Assembly: GCA_022511485.1 (NCBI GenBank)
Contig: JAFLUJ010000351.1
Span: 1 to 10,473, forward strand
Length of the DNA: 10,473 nucleotides
Direction: 5' to 3'
Source of the DNA: Oscillospiraceae bacterium
GTDB lineage: Bacteria > Bacillota > Clostridia > Oscillospirales > Ruminococcaceae
Under the pieces are notes generated by a model, which saw nothing but the letters and a program-made list of their open reading frames with translations, was not told where the DNA came from and searched no databases. A program made the translations under genes and the position numbers. This document shows, one piece after another, positions 1-6,325 of this stretch (the stretch's first letter is position 1; the number at the start of each line of letters is the position of its first letter).

Positions 1-9
1 GGTAAAAAA

Positions 10-2004
10 ATGACCGGAAAACGCTGGACGGCTTTCAAAATGGTATCGCTGCTGCTGGTGGTGGTAGCTCTTGCCTGTGCATTTTCAGTTTATGAGGTGA
101 ATGAAATCCGCTTCTGGATGCTGCTTGCCATTACTTCGCTGACAGCTCTTGCGTTTCTGACGCTTTTTTCCGCGTCCCAGAAAAACCTCCATCGGTTTGT
201 TACGGAAATGGAGTCCCAGCTGAATCTTACCGAAAGGGATTCGCTGTATAAGTTTCCCGCTCCCGCTGTTATCGTGGACAGTGAGGGTATCATTGTCTGG
301 TACAATATCGCTTTCACAGAGCAGGTCTACGGCGGAGACGCCTTCGGAACGCACATTACAAAGATAATCGACATCGACCTGAAAAAGACCATCGAAAATA
401 AGGACACCACAATAAATTACGAAACGGGAAATTTCCGGGTATCAGCTGTTACAACGGAAAAGGTAGATTCCGATTCGGAGATAATTTCCGACCTGACGCT
501 GCTTTATTTTGACGATATAAGTGATTATATCAGCCTCGCCAATAAATTCAATGATATACGTCCTGCCGTTATTCTTATTTCGGTGGATAGTTATGACGAC
601 ATCCTTTCAGGCGAAAAGGACAGCGAAAGAGCTAATATCTCCATTCAGATAGACAAGCTTATGGAGACCTATTTTGACGAGCACAATGCACTGCTTAAAA
701 AGCTTGCAAACGACCGTTTCATCGCCGTCGCAGAGGAGCACGACCTTAACGGTATGCTTGCGGATAAATTCAAGATCCTTGAAAAGGTGCGGGGGATAAC
801 CGTCACAGAGAAAAATCCGGTGACTATTTCAATAGGAGTTGCCATGGATACCGACAGCATAGTTCAGAGTGAACAGGAAGCAAAGCAGGCTCTTGAAATG
901 GCTCAGGGCAGAGGCGGAGACCAGGCTGCTGTTAAAAAGGAAAGCGGCTTTGAGTTTTTCGGAGGCGTTGCAAAGGGCATAGAAAGAAATACAAAGGTCA
1001 AGACCCGGTTTGTTGCCACCGCTCTTATCGAGCTTATCAACACCTGCGATAAGGTAATAATCATGGGACACCGGTTCGGAGACCTTGACAGCATCGGCGC
1101 AGGAGCAGGTCTTGTGGGAGCGATACGCAGACTGAGACCTGACAAGGACGTCAGCATGGCAGTAGACCCGGACAGAAATCTGGCAAAGCCTATCATAGAG
1201 CGACTTAACGAAAATCTTACCGATGAGCCTGAGATATTTATTTCTCCATCAGAGGCGCTCAGTAAAATGACTGACGACACTCTGCTTATAATTGTGGATA
1301 CCAACAACAGGGATATTATCGAAAACACCGAGCTGTGTGAAAGAACGAAGCATATCGCCGTCATAGACCACCATCGTCAGACGGTGAACTACATTGACAA
1401 CGCAGTGATCTTCCATCATGAGCCGTATGCCTCCTCCGCAAGCGAGATGACTGCGGAGCTTATCCAGTATTTTACCGGTATAGACAAGCTTCCCAGCTAT
1501 TATGCAGACGCAATGCTGGCAGGTATCATGCTTGACACAAAGGATTTCGTAATGCGTACAGGCGTCCGTACCTTTGAAGCAGCGGCTTTCCTGAGAAAGC
1601 TGGGCGCTGATATGGTCGCAGTAAAAGGACTTTTCGCAAATACTCTTGATTGTGTGAAGCATCGTTCCCAGCTTATATCCTCCACGGAGATATACAACCG
1701 CTGCGGTATAGCTCTTGATGACAGCGGAGACAGCAGCGCACGTGTAAGCGCAGCTCAGGCAGCGGACGAAATGCTTGACATCGAGGGAGTTGACGCAAGC
1801 TTTGTTATATTCTGTATCCCCGACGGAGGAATAAACATTTCCGCCCGTTCAAGAGGAGCTATGAATGTACAGATAATCATGGAGAAGCTTGGCGGCGGCG
1901 GTCATCAGACGATGGCTGCGGCTCAGTTCACGGGTATAACCATCCATGAGGCAAAGGCAAAGCTGGTGGGAGCGATAGACGAGCATATCGCTAACATAAG
2001 CTAA
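10..2004 (+). CDS. gdpP: GdpP/YybT-type c-di-AMP phosphodiesterase (PAS - degenerate GGDEF - DHH/DHHA1)
   Basis: Predicted membrane enzyme that hydrolyses cyclic di-AMP to pApA, so it lowers the messenger that controls K+ and osmolyte uptake and wall homeostasis. The 664 residues match the usual family length of about 650-660. Two N-terminal hydrophobic helices lie near residues 12-28 and 36-53. A PAS-like segment follows (about 80-175), then a degenerate GGDEF domain (about 180-310) in which the signature is replaced by ANDRF at 233-237. The DHH catalytic domain has its metal ligands in place: H354, D358 and D360 in MGHRFGDLDSIG, D430 in IVDTN, DHHR at 453-456 and D509 in MLDTKDF. The DHHA1 domain ends with GGGGH at 628-632. 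The usual Pro before the first Asp is Gly here (G357). Only nine bases precede the ATG, so its ribosome site is mostly outside the window. The gene lies ahead of rplI and dnaB, as in Bacillus. Function assignment is firm; heme or ppGpp control is family knowledge only. Confidence 0.95.
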   Translation: MTGKRWTAFKMVSLLLVVVALACAFSVYEVNEIRFWMLLAITSLTALAFLTLFSASQKNLHRFVTEMESQLNLTERDSLYKFPAPAVIVDSEGIIVWYNIAFTEQVYGGDAFGTHITKIIDIDLKKTIENKDTTINYETGNFRVSAVTTEKVDSDSEIISDLTLLYFDDISDYISLANKFNDIRPAVILISVDSYDDILSGEKDSERANISIQIDKLMETYFDEHNALLKKLANDRFIAVAEEHDLNGMLADKFKILEKVRGITVTEKNPVTISIGVAMDTDSIVQSEQEAKQALEMAQGRGGDQAAVKKESGFEFFGGVAKGIERNTKVKTRFVATALIELINTCDKVIIMGHRFGDLDSIGAGAGLVGAIRRLRPDKDVSMAVDPDRNLAKPIIERLNENLTDEPEIFISPSEALSKMTDDTLLIIVDTNNRDIIENTELCERTKHIAVIDHHRQTVNYIDNAVIFHHEPYASSASEMTAELIQYFTGIDKLPSYYADAMLAGIMLDTKDFVMRTGVRTFEAAAFLRKLGADMVAVKGLFANTLDCVKHRSQLISSTEIYNRCGIALDDSGDSSARVSAAQAADEMLDIEGVDASFVIFCIPDGGINISARSRGAMNVQIIMEKLGGGGHQTMAAAQFTGITIHEAKAKLVGAIDEHIANIS

Positions 2005-2027
2005 ATATAAGATAGAAAATCAGAGAA

Positions 2028-2070
2028 TAGAGGATAGAAATGGATTCTATTATCTATCATCTATCCTCTA
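2028..2070. repeat. Inverted repeat (11-bp perfect arms) between gdpP and rplI
   Basis: The arm at 2028-2038 (tagaggataga) is the exact reverse complement of 2060-2070 (tctatcctcta), with a 21-nt spacer. An RNA copy would form an 11-bp stem. No T-run follows, so it is not a standard intrinsic terminator. It lies in the only sizeable gap of the first gene run and could be an RNA processing or attenuation structure, or a copy of a dispersed palindromic repeat. The role is unknown. Confidence 0.7.
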
Positions 2071-2090
2071 ACCATCTAATTATCTAATAG
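2046..2090. repeat. Degenerate heptamer tandem repeat upstream of rplI
   Basis: The stretch reads as imperfect 7-bp units close to xATCTAT: tatctat (2051-2057), catctat (2058-2064), cctctaa (2065-2071), ccatcta (2072-2078) and attatcta (2079-2086). It overlaps the 3' arm of the inverted repeat, and it is nearly free of G until the rplI ribosome site. Two copies of gatagaaa (2011-2018 and 2033-2040) occur just upstream on the same strand. The low-complexity character is visible directly; its function is not. Confidence 0.5.
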
Positions 2091-2107
2091 GGAAGGATTG
2101 TTTTAAA

Positions 2108-2554
2108 ATGAAGGTAATTTTTTTACAGGATGTTAAAGGTTCAGGAAAGAAAGGCGACGTTAAGGAGGTCGCAGACGGCTACGCAAGAAACTTCCTTATA
2201 GGAAAGGGTCTTGCTGTTGAAGCTACAGCAAAGAATATGTCCGATCTGGCAGGAAAGAAGTCCTCGGAGCAGCACAAGGCGGACGTTGCAAAGCAGGAGG
2301 CTCTTGAAGCAGCGGCTAAGATCAAGGATAAGAAGGTAGTATGCAAGTCCAAGGCAGGACAGGGCGGAAAGCTTTTCGGCTCGGTCACAGCCGGAAACAT
2401 CGCCGATCTTATCGAGCAGCAGCTTGGCGTTAAGGTGGACAAGAAAAAGGTCTCCCTCAGTGCGGAGATAAAGTCCTTCGGTACTTATACTGCTGAGGTC
2501 AAGTTCCTTGCAGGTATTTCCGAGAAAATAACTGTAGAGGTCACAGAGGAATAA
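2108..2554 (+). CDS. rplI: 50S ribosomal protein L9
   Basis: Large-subunit ribosomal protein that binds domain V of 23S rRNA and helps maintain reading frame and translation fidelity. The 148-residue length is typical. The N-terminal rRNA-binding domain carries the family signature at residues 13-30: G13, G16, V21, G24, Y25, N28, F29 and L30. A long charged, Lys/Ala-rich connecting helix follows (about 41-80), then the C-terminal domain containing GKLFGSVT and ending in an acidic tail. The ATG has a GGAAGG site at 2091-2096, 11 bases upstream. Its stop codon touches the start of the Nudix gene, which points to translational coupling. The gdpP-rplI-dnaB order is conserved in Bacillus, which supports the call. 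Confidence 0.97.
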   Translation: MKVIFLQDVKGSGKKGDVKEVADGYARNFLIGKGLAVEATAKNMSDLAGKKSSEQHKADVAKQEALEAAAKIKDKKVVCKSKAGQGGKLFGSVTAGNIADLIEQQLGVKVDKKKVSLSAEIKSFGTYTAEVKFLAGISEKITVEVTEE

Positions 2555-3010
2555 ATGGCTCGTACCGAGATAGTGACCATCACAAATATGTGCATGGTAT
2601 ATGACGGAAACAAAATTCTTGTACAGGACAAGGCGAATGACGATGACTGGAAGGGTATCACTTTTCCGGGAGGTCATGTTGAAAAAGGAGAGCCTTTTAC
2701 CGATGCCGTGATACGCGAGGTTTTTGAGGAAACCGGATTGATTATTTCTTCCCCGCAGCTCTGCGGGATAAAGGACTGGGTCAAGAAGGACGGCTCACGC
2801 TATATGGTGCTTCTGTACAAGACGGATAAATTCACAGGCGAGTTAAGACCCTCCGACGAGGGAGAGGTATTCTGGATCGACAGAGAGGAGCTTTCAGGCC
2901 GTGAGCTTGCCAATGATATGGATAAGCTGGCGGAGGTCTTTTTTGACGACAGTCTCAGTGAATTCCGTTATGATATTGAAAACGGCGAATGGAAATATAT
3001 ATTGAAGTAG
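2555..3010 (+). CDS. Nudix hydrolase, MutT / 8-oxo-dGTP diphosphatase-like
   Basis: Small 151-residue Nudix protein expected to cleave nucleoside diphosphate derivatives to a monophosphate product plus phosphate or pyrophosphate, using Mg2+ or Mn2+. A complete Nudix box spans G40-L62: G40, E46, R54, E55, E58, E59, G61, with a hydrophobic residue at 62. The preceding ITFPGGHVE and the N-terminal TNMCMVYDGNKILVQDK stretch resemble the group usually annotated as 8-oxo-dGTP diphosphatase, but substrate cannot be decided from sequence alone. The ATG directly follows the rplI TAA (2552-2554), and its ribosome site, agagga at 2545-2550, lies inside rplI, so expression is probably coupled to L9. A nucleotide-pool cleaning role next to dnaB is plausible but inferred. 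Alternatives include a dihydroneopterin-type or nucleotide-sugar Nudix activity. Confidence 0.88.
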   Translation: MARTEIVTITNMCMVYDGNKILVQDKANDDDWKGITFPGGHVEKGEPFTDAVIREVFEETGLIISSPQLCGIKDWVKKDGSRYMVLLYKTDKFTGELRPSDEGEVFWIDREELSGRELANDMDKLAEVFFDDSLSEFRYDIENGEWKYILK

Positions 3011-3032
3011 CATCAGATAAGGAGCTGAAAAA

Positions 3033-4370
3033 ATGGACTTTGATATGAATATGGGCGAGCTGCCTTATAACCTTGAAGCGGAGCAGACCGTTCTGGGAGC
3101 GCTGCTGCTTGACCCGGAATCAATTTCCGTTGCAATGACATACATAAAGCCCGACAGCTTCTACGTTACAAAGCATCGTGACCTTTTTTCCATCATAATA
3201 AGATTGTTCACTCTCGGTGTTAATGCCGATGTTATCACCGTTATCAACGAAGCAGTCAAGGAAAACATCTTTGAAAGCTCCACAGCGGGAAAGGAATACC
3301 TTGCTTCCATTATGGAGGGCGTTCCTACCACAAAAAATCTGGAAAGCTACTGCAAGATCGTTGAGGAAAAATATTATATCCGTCAGCTTATCACAACAGC
3401 AAGGGAGATAATAGAAATTTCCTCCGGCGGTCAGGAATCCGCAGAGCAGCTTCTTGATTACGCCGAGCAGAAAATTTACGACATCCGTCAGGGCAAGGCA
3501 GTGGACGGTCTTACAAAGATCGACGAGGTAATTCTCGAAGCCTATGACGAGCTTGGAAGAAAATCCGGCCCTGACAAGGAAAAATACATCGGTGCAAAAT
3601 CAGGCTTTGCAGAGCTTGACAATATAATCACAGGACTTAACAGATCAGACCTTATTATTTTAGCGGCACGTCCTGCTATGGGAAAATCCGCGTTTGCTCT
3701 TAATCTGGCTGTGAATGTTGCAAGAAGGAACACTGAATCCGAAGTAGTTATATTTTCTCTTGAAATGTCCAAGGAGCAGAACGTCACCAGAATGCTGTCC
3801 TCGGAAAGCCTTGTGGAAAGCGAATATCTTATGAAAGGCAATATTTCCGGAGATCAGTGGAACAAGCTTGCTCAGGGTGCGGACAGACTTACCGGAATGA
3901 ACATTTATCTTGACGACACCGCCGGAATAACAGTTCCCCAGATGAAAGCAAAGCTTCGGCGGATGAAAAACCTGGGACTGGTCATCATCGACTATCTCCA
4001 GCTTATGAGCTCCGGAAGACGTATTGACAACCGTGTTACTGAAATTTCCGAAATAACAAGACAGCTAAAGCTTATGGCAAAGGAGCTTAACGTTCCGGTC
4101 ATAACACTTTCACAGCTTTCCCGTTCGGTTGAATCAAGAACGGACAAGCGTCCTATTCTTTCCGACCTGCGTGAATCAGGTTCTATCGAGCAGGATGCGG
4201 ATATTGTTATGTTTCTGTATCGTGACGCATACTATAACAAGGATACTCCCGATCCGGCTCTTGCTGAATGTATCGTGGCGAAAAACCGTCACGGCGAAAC
4301 GGGAACAATAAATATGCGGTACAACAGTCCCTATCTGCTGTTTATGGGTATGGACAGACGTCCGCAATGA
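3033..4370 (+). CDS. dnaB: Replicative DNA helicase DnaB (Bacillus DnaC)
   Basis: Hexameric ring helicase that unwinds the replication fork in the 5'-3' direction using ATP and recruits primase. The 445 residues match the usual 440-470. The N-terminal all-helical domain (from about residue 10) starts with the typical LPYNLEAEQTVLGALLLD. The RecA-like motor follows the linker: Walker A ARPAMGKS at 212-219, catalytic Glu E244 in FSLEMS, Walker B VIIDYLQLM from V317 with D320, then SQLSR at 360-364 and the late DLRESGSIEQDADIV motif. No intein interrupts the P-loop, a common insertion site in this family. The ATG has AAGGAG at 3019-3024, 8 bases upstream. It starts 22 bp after the Nudix gene and ends 7 bp before tilS, so it is in the same operon. 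Confidence 0.97.
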   Translation: MDFDMNMGELPYNLEAEQTVLGALLLDPESISVAMTYIKPDSFYVTKHRDLFSIIIRLFTLGVNADVITVINEAVKENIFESSTAGKEYLASIMEGVPTTKNLESYCKIVEEKYYIRQLITTAREIIEISSGGQESAEQLLDYAEQKIYDIRQGKAVDGLTKIDEVILEAYDELGRKSGPDKEKYIGAKSGFAELDNIITGLNRSDLIILAARPAMGKSAFALNLAVNVARRNTESEVVIFSLEMSKEQNVTRMLSSESLVESEYLMKGNISGDQWNKLAQGADRLTGMNIYLDDTAGITVPQMKAKLRRMKNLGLVIIDYLQLMSSGRRIDNRVTEISEITRQLKLMAKELNVPVITLSQLSRSVESRTDKRPILSDLRESGSIEQDADIVMFLYRDAYYNKDTPDPALAECIVAKNRHGETGTINMRYNSPYLLFMGMDRRPQ

Positions 4371-4377
4371 GGTGTAT

Positions 4378-5694
4378 ATGCTTAACAAAGTCAAATCTGC
4401 AATTGAAAGATCCGATATGATAAAAAAGGGCGAAACTGTCTGCTGTGCGCTTTCCGGCGGGGCGGACAGCGTTGCCCTGCTTATCGCTTTGCAGGAGCTT
4501 TCCACAGAGCTTGGGACGACTGTTTCCGCAGTCCATATCAACCATATGCTCAGGGGAGAGGAAAGCGACCGGGACGAGGAATTTTGCCGGGAGCTCTGCA
4601 AAAAAAGGGATGTTCCCCTGACTGTTATCCGGAAGAACGCCGCTGCATTTTCCCACTCTATGGGACTTTCCGTTGAAACGGGAGCAAGGGAAATGCGGTA
4701 TCAGATATTTTCTGAGCTGTCTGCGGATAAGATAGCTACCGCTCACAATCTGAACGACAATGCGGAAACGCTGATCTTCCGTCTTGCAAGAGGTACGGGA
4801 CTTCGCGGACTGACCGGGATACCTCCCGTCCGGGGAAATATCATCCGTCCTCTGCTGCAATGCTCACGGGAGGAAATAGAGGTCTTTTTAGCAGCGAGGG
4901 AGCAGTCCTTTGTGACAGACAGCACAAATCTTACCGACAATTATACCAGAAACCGGATACGGCACAAAATAATGCCGGAAATGAACGCTATCCACGGAGC
5001 TTTCCCAGAGTGTGTAACAGCTCTTACTGCCTCCTTTGCCGAGGATGAGGACTTTATTTCCTCCGAGGCGGAAAAATGCAAAAACAAGGACTTACGGACT
5101 ATCCACCCTGCTTTGCGGAAAAGAGCAGTCATATCCTGCCTTAAAGACCATAAACTTGAAGTAACGGCATCAAGGGTGTCTGAGATAGAGGCGGCTCTGC
5201 TTGGGGACGGAGGAAAAATTTCCGTCGGAGGAGGTCTTACAGCTTATATAAGAAATGGAAAGATCACTATCCACAAGGAAAAAACGGAAGCTATAGACTC
5301 AGTAAAAATACTGAGAGAGGGCGAATATCCCTTTTCAAGTGATAGAATTGTGATAATCTCGAAAGTAAATTGCGAAAAAATGAACAGCAGCGATATTGTT
5401 AATAAAAAATTAACAACTGACGTGCTGGATTATGATAAAATAAATGGTGGTGTTGTTTTAAGAAACAGACTTCGGGGCGACAGGATAAAGCCTGCGGGAG
5501 CAGCTCATACAAGAGAGCTGCGAAAGCTTTTACAGGAACGTCTTCCCTACGGAGAACGCCGTATATGCGCTGTTCTCGCAGACAGTGACGGCGTTATATG
5601 GGCAGAGCACATCGGAGCTGCCGAACGTGTTGTCCCGGACAGCAGTACCGGACGTATTATGAAAATAAATATCACCCCCTCAGATAAACTTTAG
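4378..5694 (+). CDS. tilS: tRNA(Ile)-lysidine synthetase
   Basis: ATP-dependent enzyme that attaches lysine to C34 of the CAU-anticodon isoleucine tRNA, switching it from AUG to AUA decoding; essential in most bacteria. From the ATG at 4378 the protein has 438 residues. The PP-loop motif SGGADS is at 26-31. It is followed by VHINHMLRGEESDRDE, GAREMRYQIF, the TAHNLNDNAETL / RGTGLRGLTGI block and DSTN...YTRNRIR, all typical of TilS. The C-terminal tRNA-binding domain is present, with GDRIKPAG and LRKLLQERLP, so the gene is complete. A GTG at 4372 is also in frame, but it lies within the ribosome site GAGGTG (4369-4374), so the ATG is the better start. The gap to dnaB is 7 bp. The tilS-hpt-ftsH order is the same as in Bacillus. 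An AT-rich stretch at about 5340-5460 corresponds to the domain linker. Confidence 0.96.
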   Translation: MLNKVKSAIERSDMIKKGETVCCALSGGADSVALLIALQELSTELGTTVSAVHINHMLRGEESDRDEEFCRELCKKRDVPLTVIRKNAAAFSHSMGLSVETGAREMRYQIFSELSADKIATAHNLNDNAETLIFRLARGTGLRGLTGIPPVRGNIIRPLLQCSREEIEVFLAAREQSFVTDSTNLTDNYTRNRIRHKIMPEMNAIHGAFPECVTALTASFAEDEDFISSEAEKCKNKDLRTIHPALRKRAVISCLKDHKLEVTASRVSEIEAALLGDGGKISVGGGLTAYIRNGKITIHKEKTEAIDSVKILREGEYPFSSDRIVIISKVNCEKMNSSDIVNKKLTTDVLDYDKINGGVVLRNRLRGDRIKPAGAAHTRELRKLLQERLPYGERRICAVLADSDGVIWAEHIGAAERVVPDSSTGRIMKINITPSDKL

Positions 5695-5725
5695 GGGTTC
5701 TCTTTAGTCAGAAAGGAATCTGTAA

Positions 5726-6271
5726 ATGAATGCCGAAGCGTTAAAGCAGGACAGTCACATCAAAAAGGTGGTTCTGTCAGAAGCAGAGATACAGCAGAAG
5801 GTCAGGGAGACAGGAGAGATAATAAGCAAACGATACAGCGGAAAGCCGCTGCTTCTGGTGAGCATACTTAAAGGCTCGTTTATATTTCTTGCGGATTTCT
5901 GCCGCAGCCTGACGATACCATGCGAGATCGCTTTTATGAGGGTCAGCAGCTATTATGAAGGCACAAGCTCCTCGGGAGAGGTAAAAATTATAATGGATAT
6001 TGACAGGGACATAAAGGACTATCATGTTATAATCGTGGAGGATATTATCGACACAGGAAGAACTCTCCGCGACATCATAGACCGGATAAAGGCAAGAGGT
6101 CCGCTGTCGCTGGAGGTCATCACTCTGCTCGACAAGCCGGAAAGACGTCTTGTCCCTCTGAAAGCGGATATGTCCTTATTTGAGATCCCGGATCTGTTTG
6201 TGGTCGGGTACGGTCTTGACTGCGGAGAGAGCTACAGGAATCTCCCCTATATAGCTGAGTATACAGAATGA
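5726..6271 (+). CDS. hpt: Hypoxanthine(-guanine) phosphoribosyltransferase
   Basis: Purine salvage enzyme that joins hypoxanthine (and usually guanine) to PRPP to give IMP or GMP, in the cytoplasm. The 181 residues fit the bacterial family (about 180). Motifs seen in order are the LKGSF loop at 48-52, SSYYEGT from S74, the PRPP-binding motif VIIVEDIIDTGRTL at 101-114 with acidic pair E105-D106, LLDKPERR, and the C-terminal VVGYGLDCGESYRNLPYI base-binding region. The ribosome site gaaagga (5711-5717) precedes the ATG. In Bacillus the homologue HprT sits between TilS and FtsH exactly as here, and TilS and HprT have been reported to act on ftsH transcription there; whether that applies here is unknown. 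Confidence 0.96.
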   Translation: MNAEALKQDSHIKKVVLSEAEIQQKVRETGEIISKRYSGKPLLLVSILKGSFIFLADFCRSLTIPCEIAFMRVSSYYEGTSSSGEVKIIMDIDRDIKDYHVIIVEDIIDTGRTLRDIIDRIKARGPLSLEVITLLDKPERRLVPLKADMSLFEIPDLFVVGYGLDCGESYRNLPYIAEYTE

Positions 6272-6291
6272 CTGGTTGAAATATATCATAA

Positions 6292-6304
6292 GGGGGTACT
6301 CCCC
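6292..6304 (+). other. Short GC hairpin in the hpt-ftsH leader
   Basis: GGGG and CCCC flank a short loop (gggggtactcccc), giving a 4-bp GC stem 6 bases before the ftsH ribosome site at 6311-6315. There is no T-run, so it is not a terminator. It may affect ftsH translation or be incidental. It is the only visible structure in this 54-bp gap. Confidence 0.35.
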
Positions 6305-6325
6305 AACAGAAAGGATTGATAACAA

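Noticed and set aside
3660..3700. Possible intein in the dnaB P-loop
   Set aside because: The reading frame runs without insertion through Walker A to the final motifs, and the protein has normal length.
5340..5460. AT-rich patch in tilS as a sign of transferred DNA
   Set aside because: It coincides with the variable linker between the two TilS domains, and the frame and flanking motifs are intact.
5676..5697. cccct/agggg hairpin overlapping the tilS stop codon
   Set aside because: The stem is only 5 bp with a 12-nt loop and a mixed TTCTCTTT tail; too weak to call a terminator, and hpt follows closely.
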